A stretch of DNA of 64,000 bases from contig NC_009675.1 of assembly GCF_000017505.1 (NCBI RefSeq), positions 2,728,001 through 2,792,000 of the forward strand, given 5' to 3'. This DNA comes from Anaeromyxobacter sp. Fw109-5 (GTDB lineage: Bacteria > Myxococcota > Myxococcia > Myxococcales > Anaeromyxobacteraceae). The notes beneath the pieces were generated by a model. That model worked only from the letters and a program-made list of their open reading frames with translations. It searched no databases and had not been told where the DNA came from. Below are positions 43,701 through 53,478 of this stretch, piece by piece (position 1 is the first letter of the stretch; the number at the start of each line of letters is the position of its first letter). A program made the position numbers and the translations under genes.

Positions 43701-45384
43701 GTGGAAGGACGTCCTCGTCTTCGACGAGAGCGTGCCGGCCGAGGGGCGCACCCACCTGCTGCAGGCCCTCGCCGACGCCACCATCGTGCGCGCCTCGGTG
43801 TTCGTGCTCGGCAGAGGGGTGCTGCTCTCCCTGGCGGACATCCCGCCCGGAGGCGCCACGGTGTCGCTCCTCGGGCGGCAGCACGGCAAGAGCGTCTACC
43901 GGCTCTCCATCCACACCCGCGCGAAGGAGATCTTCGACGTCGCCATCAACGTCGCCGAGGAGATGAACTTCTACGAGCTGAGGCAGGAGGTCTCGTGGCT
44001 GCTCGCGGCGGGAGCCCCGCCGCCGCTCGTGGAGCAGTTCGGCGGGTACTTCGCCGAGTGGGGGATCTTCACCGAGGAGTTCATCCCAGGCTCGGACGTC
44101 GAGCGCCAGGCGGCGCGGCTGCTGCGCCAGGGCGAGGCGCAGCGGCTGAAGCTGCTCTGGCCGTTCCTCGTCTGGACGGCGCTCGAGCTGCACGTGCGCT
44201 TCTGGGGCCGCACCGGCCGGCGCCTGGCGCTGCGGGAGCCCTCCCCCGCCGCGTTCATCGTGCCGTCCCACGACTACCACGCGGGCGCGCGCCTCGTGTC
44301 CATCTCGGACCGGTCGCAGTGCCTGACCTTCGACGAGCTCATCGAGCGGTTCGAGCGCTCGTTCATCCAGCGCATCGAGGCGCAGCGGCCGGACCTGCGG
44401 GGCGAGATCGACGACCACCTCCTGCTCTCGGCGGTCGTCGAGGCGCTCGGGTACGAACGCGGGGTGGCGCTGCTCGAGGACGCCGCGCAGAGCTCGCGCC
44501 GCGCGGTCGCCATCGAGACCTTCCTGGAGCGGCTGCGGGAGCGCGGCTTCACGCCCCAGCGCGTCTCGTTCGCGGCCCGCCGCTATCGGCGCTGGCTCGA
44601 GGCGACGCCCGGCGCGACGGTGGAGGCGAAGGGCAAGATGCTCGGGGAGCTGTGGGGCACGTACCGGCTGTCGGAGGTGGAGCAGTCCTGGCCCGACACC
44701 CGCCTCCGCTTCTTCCGCCGCACCGTGTTCGCGGACGGGCGGGCGGAGCTCGGCGCCGCCCTCGACCGCCTCATGAACCGCGCGCGCGCCCTCCCCCCCG
44801 GCGGCCTCGATCTGGAGGAGCAGGTCGCGGCGGTGCGCGCCGCGGTGCGCCCCTCCGCCGAGGAGGACTACTTCCTCGCGCGCATGACCTACCGGTACCT
44901 CGCGCCCACCGACGAGGTCGCGCTCATCTCGATGCCCTCCGGCGGCCACTACGTCACCGAGGTCGTGGTGGCGCTCACCGACGAGGAAGGGAACCGCTTC
45001 GCGGTGCGCGGGCCCATCTCGCCGCGCGAGGTGGCGCGCCTCCTGCACATGTTCCACGAGGCGAACCTGCAGGTGACCTTCACGACCGAGCACGAGTTCC
45101 TCATCGCGCTCGACGCGAAGGACACGCCCATCGCCGGCCTCTTCTACAGGCAGGTGAGCCCGGATCGCGTGCACATGGAGAAGATCGTGGTGGCCCGGCG
45201 TCACCGGGCGAAGGGGGTGTCGGAGGGGCTCATGCGCGAGTTCTACCGGCGCCTGCGGGCCCGCGGGGTGAAGCGGCTCGAGACCGGCTACTTCCAGCCC
45301 GAGTACCTCCGCCGCTACGGCTTCCGCACCGACCCCACCTCCGGCGGCCTCGTCTGCGACCTCGACCACGACGGCAGCTTCTAG
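40735..45384 (+). CDS. Giant adenylate-forming ligase fused to uncharacterised region and GNAT-like domain
   Basis: 1549 residues. Residues 1-100 are a helical segment. About 105-690 is an acyl-CoA synthetase-type adenylating domain with MYTSGTTGKPKG (283-294), GYGMTEATGG, WFHTGDL and GRKKEIYKNRQG. About 700-1400 is uncharacterised: helical repeat-like stretches, then a segment (SVYRLSIHTRAKEIFDVAI, and HDYHAGARLVSISD) faintly like an aminoglycoside-phosphotransferase-type kinase lacking key residues. The last 150 residues resemble a GNAT acetyltransferase (EKIVVARRHRAKGVSEGLM). A homocitrate-synthase-like gene starts 10 bases after the stop, so they probably share a pathway. ATG 40735 is chosen; the binding site is weak. 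The substrate is unknown. Confidence 0.85.
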   Translation: MFQVRHDSPYPALLAAWRTPGAPDPQLLDSTRESLSSVRPDDLPTVRPLVEHLLAHLGDAQSGRAARRSLHALLDGARRRFFTSSLPPADADAWLAVLMPVLTATDYTLGELLRSREETDPKTVAFRVLGEDAADVTVAEVARRTRAIARGILALVEGDAGAKVAILAENSLEAALCDLACLTNGIVDFPLPANAVAEQIVFMLKHSGATVLLVSDEEQVAKVLPSLPALPELREIVVFSKTAAERNGLLTLEQMVGQGAEFDDGDRAARAGAVRARDVATVMYTSGTTGKPKGIVFTHENLVSKRFCRAFALREVNEGDVFLCYLPLYHTFGRWLEMTGTLFWGATYVFARSTAQAQLLEDFRRVKPTVFISVPKKWMEVHEAAVWEAASDDPDDVAAHLRGITGGRLRFGLSAAGYLDPGVFRAFHRAGTELCSGYGMTEATGGITMTPPGQYLDDSIGLPLPGVECRRADDGELLIRGPYVSPGYYQPGPEDQAAHEEGWFHTGDLVSIDPAGHFRITGRKKEIYKNRQGQTIAPQRVENLFRDFEAVAQAFLVGDHREYNTLLVWPNHASPAVQDRSPEELRELLSSLVASANRFLAPFERVVAFQVLPRALDLEHGELTHKHTFKREVVEQSWRELIDKMYEQKHLALALDGSFLRIPNWVLREIGVLQHEVALTGGSLRARDRSLPVGPAADAPGATLIGDLAYATEGAVIDLGALLSRPALWLGNESLRRFLGDEAFVSLVSRRRRGAADLRLDARLWPPPEPERLKPLLDVVDRGEVSFWSIHVAGELLRAERPEARRAISHLHIGLAVAESEHAALCRALLRRAAEAPDEDVRRRAFRVLLPNEEPDETLRTLQLFLDRMGALALRDEDLADLGERGLTDAQVQVLLAHLSSDKVRFELSDPSDRRLLVGAMRLLTATAVAHPHYFARVRIPLARLTLHEDPEISARAGEELDRLRRGFSNWVGPNLRLAIDPLTGAEYGWKDVLVFDESVPAEGRTHLLQALADATIVRASVFVLGRGVLLSLADIPPGGATVSLLGRQHGKSVYRLSIHTRAKEIFDVAINVAEEMNFYELRQEVSWLLAAGAPPPLVEQFGGYFAEWGIFTEEFIPGSDVERQAARLLRQGEAQRLKLLWPFLVWTALELHVRFWGRTGRRLALREPSPAAFIVPSHDYHAGARLVSISDRSQCLTFDELIERFERSFIQRIEAQRPDLRGEIDDHLLLSAVVEALGYERGVALLEDAAQSSRRAVAIETFLERLRERGFTPQRVSFAARRYRRWLEATPGATVEAKGKMLGELWGTYRLSEVEQSWPDTRLRFFRRTVFADGRAELGAALDRLMNRARALPPGGLDLEEQVAAVRAAVRPSAEEDYFLARMTYRYLAPTDEVALISMPSGGHYVTEVVVALTDEEGNRFAVRGPISPREVARLLHMFHEANLQVTFTTEHEFLIALDAKDTPIAGLFYRQVSPDRVHMEKIVVARRHRAKGVSEGLMREFYRRLRARGVKRLETGYFQPEYLRRYGFRTDPTSGGLVCDLDHDGSF

Positions 45385-46524
<1,140 letters not shown>

Positions 46525-46565
46525 TGCCCGCCGCGCCCGCGTGATAAAAGGCACGGCCGCTCGGC

Positions 46566-46592
46566 CCGAGCGTGGCGCCTCGCCACGCTCGG
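46566..46592 (+). terminator. Perfect 12-base-pair hairpin after the homocitrate synthase-like gene
   Basis: CCGAGCGTGGCG and CGCCACGCTCGG flank a three-base loop (CCT). It starts 42 bases after the stop at 46524 and 18 bases before the GTG at 46610. No T-run follows, so it may be a terminator, an mRNA-stabilising stem or an attenuator for the transporter gene. Confidence 0.55.
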
Positions 46593-46609
46593 CGCGAGTC
46601 GAGGGACCC

Positions 46610-47455
46610 GTGCTCGGAAGCCGCCTCCTCATCCTCGCCGCCGCGGTCCTCTGGTCGACCGCGGGGGCCGCCATCAAGAGCTCCGGGCTCGACGCCTGGC
46701 AGATCGCCGGCGGCCGCTCCCTCGTCGCCGGCCTGTTCCTGCTCGCCGTCGTCCGAGAGACCCGGCGCCTCCCGACCCTGCGCGTGCTGCTCGTCTCGGT
46801 CGCCTACGCCTTCACGGTGGTGATGTTCGTCGTCGCGACCAAGCTCACCACCGCGGCGAACGCCATCTTCATCCAGGACGCGGCGCCGCTCTTCGTGCTC
46901 GTCCTCTCGCCGCTGCTCCTCCGCGAGCTCCCCACGCGCGGCGAGCTCCTCGCCGTGCCGGTCTACGCCCTCGGCCTCGGCCTGTTCTTCCTCGACGAGC
47001 TCTCGGCCGGCCAGGTGACGGGGAACCTCGTGGCGCTGGGCTCCGGCGTCGCCTTCGCGTTCTCGATCATCGGGCTGCGGCTGCTGCGCCACGACGGCCC
47101 CGCCGCGCTGGTGTACGGGAACCTGATCGCGGCGGCGGCGACCCTCCCGCTGGCCCTCGCCGGTCCGGCGCCGACGCCGCTCGACGTGGGGCTCGTCGTC
47201 TACCTCGGCGTCTTCCAGCTCGGCCTCGCGTACCTCTGCTTCTCGCGGGGCCTCCTGCACACGCCGGCGGTCGAGGCGTCGCTGCTCATGCTGCTCGAGC
47301 CGGTGCTGAATCCGATCTGGACCTTCCTCGTCGCCGGCGAGCGGCCCGGCCCGTGGGCGCTCGCGGGGGGCGCGGTGGTGCTCGCCGCCACCGCCTGGCG
47401 CACGCTCGCCCCGGTCGTCGCCGCGCGCGCGGCGGCGTGGGGGTCGCGGGGGTAG
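46610..47455 (+). CDS. EamA/DMT-family transporter
   Basis: 281 residues with ten predicted membrane segments in two EamA repeats (ILAAAVLWSTAGAAIKSSG opening the first; LVALGSGVAFAFSIIGLRLL opening the second). Such inner-membrane permeases export or import amino acids and other metabolites. GTG 46610 follows GAGGGA and lies just after the perfect hairpin; the longer frame from 46541 would run through that hairpin and is less likely. It is in the same direction as the ligase/homocitrate synthase pair, 85 bases downstream, so it may export their product, but this is a guess. Confidence 0.9.
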   Translation: MLGSRLLILAAAVLWSTAGAAIKSSGLDAWQIAGGRSLVAGLFLLAVVRETRRLPTLRVLLVSVAYAFTVVMFVVATKLTTAANAIFIQDAAPLFVLVLSPLLLRELPTRGELLAVPVYALGLGLFFLDELSAGQVTGNLVALGSGVAFAFSIIGLRLLRHDGPAALVYGNLIAAAATLPLALAGPAPTPLDVGLVVYLGVFQLGLAYLCFSRGLLHTPAVEASLLMLLEPVLNPIWTFLVAGERPGPWALAGGAVVLAATAWRTLAPVVAARAAAWGSRG

Positions 47456-47464
47456 CTCTCGCGG

Positions 47465-48640
47465 CTACCCCCGCGCCCGCTCGCGCTGCGGCTGCGGCGC
47501 GCCGAGGAAGAACTCCTCGATCTCGTCGCGGCGCGCGAGCGTGTCGGCGTAGCCGAGGTCCATCACGCGCTTCAGGTAGATCGGCTCGAAGGCGAGGTAC
47601 GAGAGCAGGTCCTCGCCGGCGTGGCCGCTCGCGCCGACGCCCTTCAGGAGATAGCGGAGCATCGCGGGGAACCGCTCGTACTCGTCGGCGGCGAGCTTGC
47701 CGAGGTCCTGGGACGGGCGCAGGACGAGCGCGGGCACCTGCCGCATCTCGACGTCGCCCGAGTTCAGCCTCTCCCGCGGGATGAGCGCGAGGGTCTTGTT
47801 GATCCGCTCCAGCCGCTCCAGGTCCGCGTCGAGCGAGTCGAGGAACACGGCGTTGAGCAGCACCCCGGCGATCTCGGAGAGCGGCAGGGTGTCGTCCTTC
47901 TCCTTCGCCTGCTTCCGGAGCGTGTCGCCGGGAGGGCGCAGGTAGCGAACGCTCACCGCCAGGATCCGCTCCGCCCCGAGGTGGATCGCGGGGCTCATGG
48001 GGTGGTTCATCCGCACGCAGCCGTCGCCGTAGAAGGTGCCGTCGATGCGGATGGGCGGGAAGAAGACCGGGATCGCCGCGGACGCCATCACGTGGTCGAG
48101 CGTGATGCGCGAGCGGATGCCGAGACGCGTCGAGCGGAGCCACGGCTGGATGTCCGCGGCGCCCTCGTAGAAGGTGACCCCGGCGCCCGTGTGGTAATTC
48201 GTGGCGGAGACGGCGACGCCGCGGAGCCGCCCGGAGCGGAGGTGCCGCCGCATCCGGCCGACCGGCACCTCGCTCTCCAGGAGCCGCCGCAGGGGCGCCG
48301 GGTCGAGCAGGTAGTTGATGCCGGACTTGCCGATGAGGCCGCCCGCGGAGAGGTCGCGGATCCACCGTCCTCCGATCGTCGCCAGCCGCAGGGTGCCCGT
48401 CCGGAACACCCGATCGGGCGCGAGCGACTCCCATGTGGCACGGAGCCGCTGCGTGACACGGATGAAGTCCTCGGCCCCGGTCGCGACGACGAGCGAGTTG
48501 ATCGCCCCCGCGCTGATCCCCGCGATGATGTCGAACGGCATCGGGCCCGGGCCGAGCACGTCGGCCAGGGCGCGGAGTGCCCCGACCTGGTACGCGGCAC
48601 GGGCGCCTCCGCCCGTCAGCACGAGGCCCGTGTGGCCCAC
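47465..48640 (-). CDS. Patatin-like phospholipase
   Basis: 391 residues. The patatin features are present: the oxyanion segment LTGGGARAAYQVGAL near the N-terminus, the nucleophile serine in GISAG and the catalytic Asp in YGDGCVRMNHP. It hydrolyses acyl esters of phospholipids or lysophospholipids. There is no signal peptide; a C-terminal helical region of about 120 residues follows the catalytic domain. GTG 48640 is the only in-frame start near the motif; no good binding site is visible. It converges with the transporter gene, stops 9 bases apart. Confidence 0.92.
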   Translation of the reverse strand: MGHTGLVLTGGGARAAYQVGALRALADVLGPGPMPFDIIAGISAGAINSLVVATGAEDFIRVTQRLRATWESLAPDRVFRTGTLRLATIGGRWIRDLSAGGLIGKSGINYLLDPAPLRRLLESEVPVGRMRRHLRSGRLRGVAVSATNYHTGAGVTFYEGAADIQPWLRSTRLGIRSRITLDHVMASAAIPVFFPPIRIDGTFYGDGCVRMNHPMSPAIHLGAERILAVSVRYLRPPGDTLRKQAKEKDDTLPLSEIAGVLLNAVFLDSLDADLERLERINKTLALIPRERLNSGDVEMRQVPALVLRPSQDLGKLAADEYERFPAMLRYLLKGVGASGHAGEDLLSYLAFEPIYLKRVMDLGYADTLARRDEIEEFFLGAPQPQRERARG

Positions 48641-48741
48641 ACACCCATGGTAGCGCGGCCTACGCGGCGCGGCATCCTGCCCGCCCTGTATGCCGCACCA
48701 GGACGGCGCGCCCGGTCACGGGCCACGGCGGCTTGCTCGCT

Positions 48742-49131
48742 TCATCGCAGCGCCTTCAGCGCGGCCTTCACGTCCGGGACGGCCAGGTAGAGGTTCATCG
48801 TCCGCGCGCTGCCGGCCGACCCTACGTAGGCGTACTGGACGTTGATGCCGGCCTCCCCGAGGCGATCGGCCACCTTGCCCACCGCGCCGGGCTTGTCGGG
48901 GACCGTCACCTCGACCACCTCGTCCACGGTGGTCTCCCAGCCGTGAGCCGTGAGCACCCGCTTCGCCGCGCCCGGACGGTCCACCACGAGCCGGACGAAG
49001 CCGCGCCCGTCCATCGACGCCGCCATGAACGCCCGGATCGTGACGCCCTTCTCCCCGAGCGCGTCCGCGAGCTTCCCGAGGGTTCCTGGCCGATCCTCCA
49101 CCCACGCCGAGATCTGCTTCGCCCTGGGCAT
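48742..49131 (-). CDS. Tandem ACT-domain protein
   Basis: 129 residues made of two ACT-type domains: VEDRPGTLGKLADALGEKGVTIRAF and VTVPDKPGAVGKVADRLGEAGINVQYAYVG. The Gly in each turn is the usual ligand contact, so it probably binds an amino acid and regulates another protein. No catalytic domain is attached. It lies 97 bases downstream of the D-cysteine desulfhydrase-like gene in the same direction, and may sense a related amino acid; the link is positional only. Confidence 0.88.
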   Translation of the reverse strand: MPRAKQISAWVEDRPGTLGKLADALGEKGVTIRAFMAASMDGRGFVRLVVDRPGAAKRVLTAHGWETTVDEVVEVTVPDKPGAVGKVADRLGEAGINVQYAYVGSAGSARTMNLYLAVPDVKAALKALR

Positions 49132-49228
49132 GGCTCGCCTCCTGGCCGCGACGCCTCCGCGATCCGTGAAGAGCTATAACCAGCGGCGCCGGGGCGACCA
49201 GCCTCCGTTCGCCGGGCGGCGCACTCCG

Positions 49229-50242
49229 TCACGGACCGGCGAGCCGCTGCGCGAAGGGGAACAGGCCGAAGGCGCCGCCGGTGTGCAGGAAGACGACGCG
49301 GGACGAGGGCAGCCCGCCCGGCTCGGACGCGCGGCGCGCGAGGCCCAGCATCGCCTTGCCGGTATAGACCGGATCCAGGAGCACGCCGTCGAGCCGCGCG
49401 GCGCGGCGGATGAGCGCGAGGCCGTCGTCGGTCGCGAGCGCATACCCCGGACCGATCGAGCCGTCGTCCAGGGAGATCTCCTCCGCCGGCACGGCGGGGA
49501 GCTCGGGCCAGCGCCGGTGGGCGTCCGCGCAGATCCGGGCGATCGTCTCCCGGAAGTAGTGCGCGTCGTTGCAGACCGCGAATCCGAGCGGCCGCGCCCC
49601 TTCCCACCCGGTGGCGCGGACCCCGAGCTCGATCCCCGCGCCCGTCCCGCCCGACCCGGCCGCGTAGGCGATGGTCACGGGTCCGCTGCGCCAGGCGTCC
49701 GGCAGCTGCGCGCGGAGCTCGGCCACGGCGGCCACGTACCCCAGGCTACCGAGCTCGCTCGACCCTCCCTCCGGGATGACGTAGGGGCGCCGGCCGGCCG
49801 CGCGCAGCTCGTCGGCGGCCGACCGCATGAGCTCGCCGCGCCGGCGGTACTCGTCGTGGGACACCCAGCGGATCTGCGCGCCCGCGAGCCGATCGAGGAG
49901 GGCGTTCGCCTCGAGCGGCGGCGGCCGCGAGGGATCCGTCACCCGCAGCAGCACCACCGCCGAGAGGCCGCGCTTCGCCGCCGCGAACGCGGTCGCGCGG
50001 CAGTGGTTCGACTGCACGCCACCACAGGTGACGAGCGTGTCGGCCTGCGTCTCCTCCGCTTCCGCCAGCAGGTACTCGAGCTTGCGCGCCTTGTTGCCGG
50101 ACAGCTCGAGGCCGGTGAGGTCGTCCCGCTTGTACAGGAGCTCGAGGCCGAGCTCGCGGCCGAGGCGGGGCGATCGCTCGAGCGGCGTCGGCAGGCAGGC
50201 GAGCGCGACGCGTGGAACGCGGTTCACGGAGAGCGGGGCCAT
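49229..50242 (-). CDS. dcyD: PLP-dependent D-cysteine desulfhydrase/ACC deaminase family enzyme
   Basis: 337 residues, fold type II PLP enzyme. The Schiff-base Lys is in ELSGNKARKLEYLL, the YKRDDLTG segment precedes it, the CGGVQSNHCRATA loop binds substrate and phosphate contacts come from AAGSGGTGAG. The C-terminal LLDPVYTGKAMLGL is typical. Members deaminate D-cysteine to pyruvate, sulfide and ammonia, or 1-aminocyclopropane-1-carboxylate; the two are hard to separate by eye, and D-cysteine desulfhydrase is more common in such bacteria. ATG 50242 was chosen. Confidence 0.85.
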   Translation of the reverse strand: MAPLSVNRVPRVALACLPTPLERSPRLGRELGLELLYKRDDLTGLELSGNKARKLEYLLAEAEETQADTLVTCGGVQSNHCRATAFAAAKRGLSAVVLLRVTDPSRPPPLEANALLDRLAGAQIRWVSHDEYRRRGELMRSAADELRAAGRRPYVIPEGGSSELGSLGYVAAVAELRAQLPDAWRSGPVTIAYAAGSGGTGAGIELGVRATGWEGARPLGFAVCNDAHYFRETIARICADAHRRWPELPAVPAEEISLDDGSIGPGYALATDDGLALIRRAARLDGVLLDPVYTGKAMLGLARRASEPGGLPSSRVVFLHTGGAFGLFPFAQRLAGP

Positions 50243-50527
50243 GGCGTGAGCCTAGCACCGCCGCCCCCGTCCTCCGGCAGGTCCGGCCCGCCGCGGGCGA
50301 GGCCGCCCGAACCAGGCGCGTGCGGGCGAGCGCGCCGTCCCCCGCCCGGTGGGGCGGCGGGTCGTCCTCGCGATGGCACCTCGAGTGGAATCCACCTTCC
50401 ACGAAGGCGCACGCGCTTGCCGCGCGAGGGCCGGGATCCGCCGGGATTCGTGGTGGCCCATGGCTCGCAACTCTCCGCAGTGGCACACGTGCGCCCGCCG
50501 GGGATCTGGGTGGGCACGGGAGAACGG

Positions 50528-52123
50528 ATGACGAGACACGGGGTGATGGGGCTCGGCGCGCTGACGGCCGTCCTGCTCGTGGCGTGCGGGGGAGGATCGG
50601 GGAGCGGCGAGCCGGCCCCGTCGGGCGGACCCGGGAGCGACGGCGGCGGGGCGGGGACTCCTCCGCCTCAGGAGCCGCCGCAGCAGCCCCCGCCGCAGCA
50701 GCCGCCGGGCTTCCAGTTCGGGACGCAGGGCCCGTGGCCGGTCGCGAACGTGATCTACGGGCCGGCCGACGGGATCCAGGAGTCGCCGGTCGTGGCGATG
50801 ACCACCGACGAGGCGCAGAACCGCTGGATCGCGACGCCGCGGGCGCTGTACCTCCTCCGCCCCGGCGAGACGGCGCCGAAACGCTTCGACGAGACGGACG
50901 GCCTGCACCTCGGCGCCGCCACGGGGCGGAGCCCGCCGGGACCGGTGGGCTGGGCGAAGTACTGCGACATGGCGCCGATCCCGGACGACCGCCCCTGCAA
51001 CGGCGAGGTCGTGTGGGGTGGCGCAGCGTCGGGAGGAATCCTGGCCATCGTCGGCGGCGGCCCGAACGAGGTGTTCATCGGGTACGACGGCGATCGGACC
51101 GTCGGCGCCGACGGCGAGCCGATCCCCTGCATCGACGCCGACGACCCGGTGGGCTGGAAGGGCTTCGACTACTGCGACCCGCTTCGCCACAGCGGGAAGG
51201 TCGACTGGGTGCGGCTCGAGGCGGACGGAACGCTCACGGTCGTGCGCTTCGACCTCCTCTCGAACCAGTACGGCGGCAAGTACTGGCACGACCGCACCAT
51301 CCACCGGCTCGCGTACGACCACTTCGTCCACCCCGGCACGCTCTACACGGGCGCGAATCACGGAGTGTCGGTGCTGTTCCCCGGCAAGTACCGCGAGCCG
51401 CGCCCGGGCGAGTGGTTCGACCTCGCCTACTCCGAGTACATGGGCGATCACCACCACGCGCGCGTCTGCTACCACGAGGTCTGCGGCCCGGACGGCGAGA
51501 GCGCGAGCATGCGCGTCGGGGACTGGCTCGGGCTCACCGTGGACGACGAGGGGCGGCTCTGGCACGCCGGCAAGTGGACGGCCGGGCGGATCACCTGGGT
51601 GGACGACGCGCTCCAGTGGCACAAGCGCTACGGCGCGGCGTTCGACGCGTCGTTCGGAGATCCGTGGATGGACGGCGCGCGGACCAGCCCGCCGGTCTTC
51701 GACGTCACGGAGTCGGGAGATCCGGTCTACCTCACCGCCGTCACGGTCTGCCCCGACGGACGCGTCTGGTTCGGCAGCCGGGGCCCGACGAGCGGGGACG
51801 CGGCCGCGCGGCGGGACGCGGTCGCCGTCTGGGACGAGGCGACGGAGCGGTTCACCTACTTCACGGCGGCGCAGGTCGGCCTCTCCGGCGCCGGGGTCGG
51901 CGGGCTGGCGTGCCTGCCCGATGGCCGTCTCGCCGTCGCGGGGTACACGACGGGCCTCACGCTCTTCGACCCGGCGACCGGGACGTCGACGCCGATCCGG
52001 GCCGCCTCGGGGCTCATCCCGAGCGACCGGGTGAGCCGGCTCGAGGTGGATCGCATGGTGGTTCCACCCGCGCTCCACGTCGCGACGCCGGCGGGCGCCG
52101 CGGTGCTGCGCGACCTCCCGTGA
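50528..52123 (+). CDS. Proline-linker lipoprotein, probable beta-propeller (paralogue of 13438-14982)
   Basis: 531 residues. A signal and lipobox (VLLVAC) are followed by a Gly/Ser run and a PPP/PPQQ linker, as in the gene at 13438. Repeats such as EAQNRWIATPRALYLLRPGE, VCPDGRVWFGSRG and CLPDGRLAVAGYTTGLTLFDPATG have the two-component-regulator propeller pattern. Aligned blocks with the first lipoprotein include the segment around HDRTIHRLAYDH and GANHGVSVLF. Pairs of Cys (YCDMAPIPDDRPC) suggest an exported protein with disulfides. Its function is unknown. Confidence 0.8.
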   Translation: MTRHGVMGLGALTAVLLVACGGGSGSGEPAPSGGPGSDGGGAGTPPPQEPPQQPPPQQPPGFQFGTQGPWPVANVIYGPADGIQESPVVAMTTDEAQNRWIATPRALYLLRPGETAPKRFDETDGLHLGAATGRSPPGPVGWAKYCDMAPIPDDRPCNGEVVWGGAASGGILAIVGGGPNEVFIGYDGDRTVGADGEPIPCIDADDPVGWKGFDYCDPLRHSGKVDWVRLEADGTLTVVRFDLLSNQYGGKYWHDRTIHRLAYDHFVHPGTLYTGANHGVSVLFPGKYREPRPGEWFDLAYSEYMGDHHHARVCYHEVCGPDGESASMRVGDWLGLTVDDEGRLWHAGKWTAGRITWVDDALQWHKRYGAAFDASFGDPWMDGARTSPPVFDVTESGDPVYLTAVTVCPDGRVWFGSRGPTSGDAAARRDAVAVWDEATERFTYFTAAQVGLSGAGVGGLACLPDGRLAVAGYTTGLTLFDPATGTSTPIRAASGLIPSDRVSRLEVDRMVVPPALHVATPAGAAVLRDLP

Positions 52124-52275
52124 AGCGGGCACGCCCCGCCCTCCCGTGCCCGGAAGCGCCGGACGCGGGGGGCGCCGCGGGGGGCCGCACACCCGGACGC
52201 ACAGCCGCCACCGATTGGCCGACCCGCGGGGATCCGGGGTAGAACGGCGCAACGCTCTCGAGCGGGAGGCTCTCG

Positions 52276-53454
52276 GTGCGCCTTTCCATGCGGCTCAAGA
52301 TCGCGGGGCTGGTCGGAGTCGCGACCGGCCTGACCGCGACGCTCAACACCATCGTGTTCCACCTGCTCCACGAGGACGCACCGGCCGGGGAGCTGGCGCG
52401 CGGCCTCGGCGCCGCCTTCCTCATCGGCGCCGTGGCCGCGGGCGTCGCCTACCTCGTGGCGCGCCGGCTCACGCAGCCGCTCGAGCGGCTCCGCGACGCC
52501 GCCGTGGCGATCGCCGCGGGCGACCTGACCCGCCACATCGACGTGGACGCCACCGCCGAGACCGCCGATCTCGCCGCGAGCTTCGGCGCCATGATCGAGG
52601 GGCTCCAGGCGACCATCGGCGAGCTGCGCGGGGCGGCGCTCACGCTGGACGGGCGCTCGGGGGACATCCTCGGCTCCGTCACGCGACAGGCCGCCATGGC
52701 GGCGCAGCAGGCCGCCGCGATCAACGAGACGTCCACGACCGCCTCCGAGATCGCGCAGACCTCGAAGCAGGCGACGCAGCACGCCGACTCCGTCATCGAG
52801 ATGACGCGCCGCTCGGACGACCTCTCTCAGGAGGGGCTCCAGACGGTGGAGGAGGCGGTGAGGTCGAGCGCCAGCCTCGGCGAGCAGGTCAACGCGATCG
52901 CGGCCACCATGACCGGCCTCAGCGAGCGCACGCTCCAGATCGGCGAGATCATCGCGTCGGTGAAGGACCTCGCGGAGCAGTCGAACCTGCTCGCGCTGAA
53001 CGCGTCGATCGAGGCCTCGAAGGCGGGCGAGCACGGGCGCGGCTTCGCGGTCGTCGCGATGGAGATGCGCAACCTCGCCGAGCAGTCGCGGCAGGCCGCG
53101 GTGCAGATCCGCGGCATCCTCCAGGAGATCCAGCGGAGCGCCCGGGACGCCGCCGCCGCCACCGACGAGGGCGCAAAGCGCGCCGCCGCGGCCATGGGGC
53201 TCGCGCGCAGCGCGGGCGAGGCCATCGAGGGGCTCGCGATGGTCATCCGGGAGTCGGCCGTGGCGGCCCGGCAGATCGCCAACAACACCCGCCAGCAGAC
53301 GATCGGCGTGGATCAGATGGTCGCCGCGATCTCGGAGCTCTCCCAGGCCATCAACGAGAGCGCCGAGGGCACGCGCTCCATCGAGAAGGGCACCGCCGCG
53401 CTCTCGGAGATCTCCAGGCAGCTCTCCGCGGCCGTGCAGCGCTACCGCGTGTAG
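52276..53454 (+). CDS. Methyl-accepting chemotaxis protein with minimal periplasmic part
   Basis: 392 residues. GTG 52276 follows GGGAGG. Two membrane helices (about 8-28 and 43-62) are joined by only about 15 residues, so there is no room for a periplasmic ligand-binding domain. HAMP follows ([26 protein letters not shown]), then a signalling coiled coil with the tip [24 protein letters not shown]. It probably senses a membrane or internal state, or works with a partner. It is far from the chemosensory operon and could signal to another CheA. Confidence 0.94.
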   Translation: MRLSMRLKIAGLVGVATGLTATLNTIVFHLLHEDAPAGELARGLGAAFLIGAVAAGVAYLVARRLTQPLERLRDAAVAIAAGDLTRHIDVDATAETADLAASFGAMIEGLQATIGELRGAALTLDGRSGDILGSVTRQAAMAAQQAAAINETSTTASEIAQTSKQATQHADSVIEMTRRSDDLSQEGLQTVEEAVRSSASLGEQVNAIAATMTGLSERTLQIGEIIASVKDLAEQSNLLALNASIEASKAGEHGRGFAVVAMEMRNLAEQSRQAAVQIRGILQEIQRSARDAAAATDEGAKRAAAAMGLARSAGEAIEGLAMVIRESAVAARQIANNTRQQTIGVDQMVAAISELSQAINESAEGTRSIEKGTAALSEISRQLSAAVQRYRV

Positions 53455-53478
53455 CCGAGCGCTCGGGATCGCGGGCGT

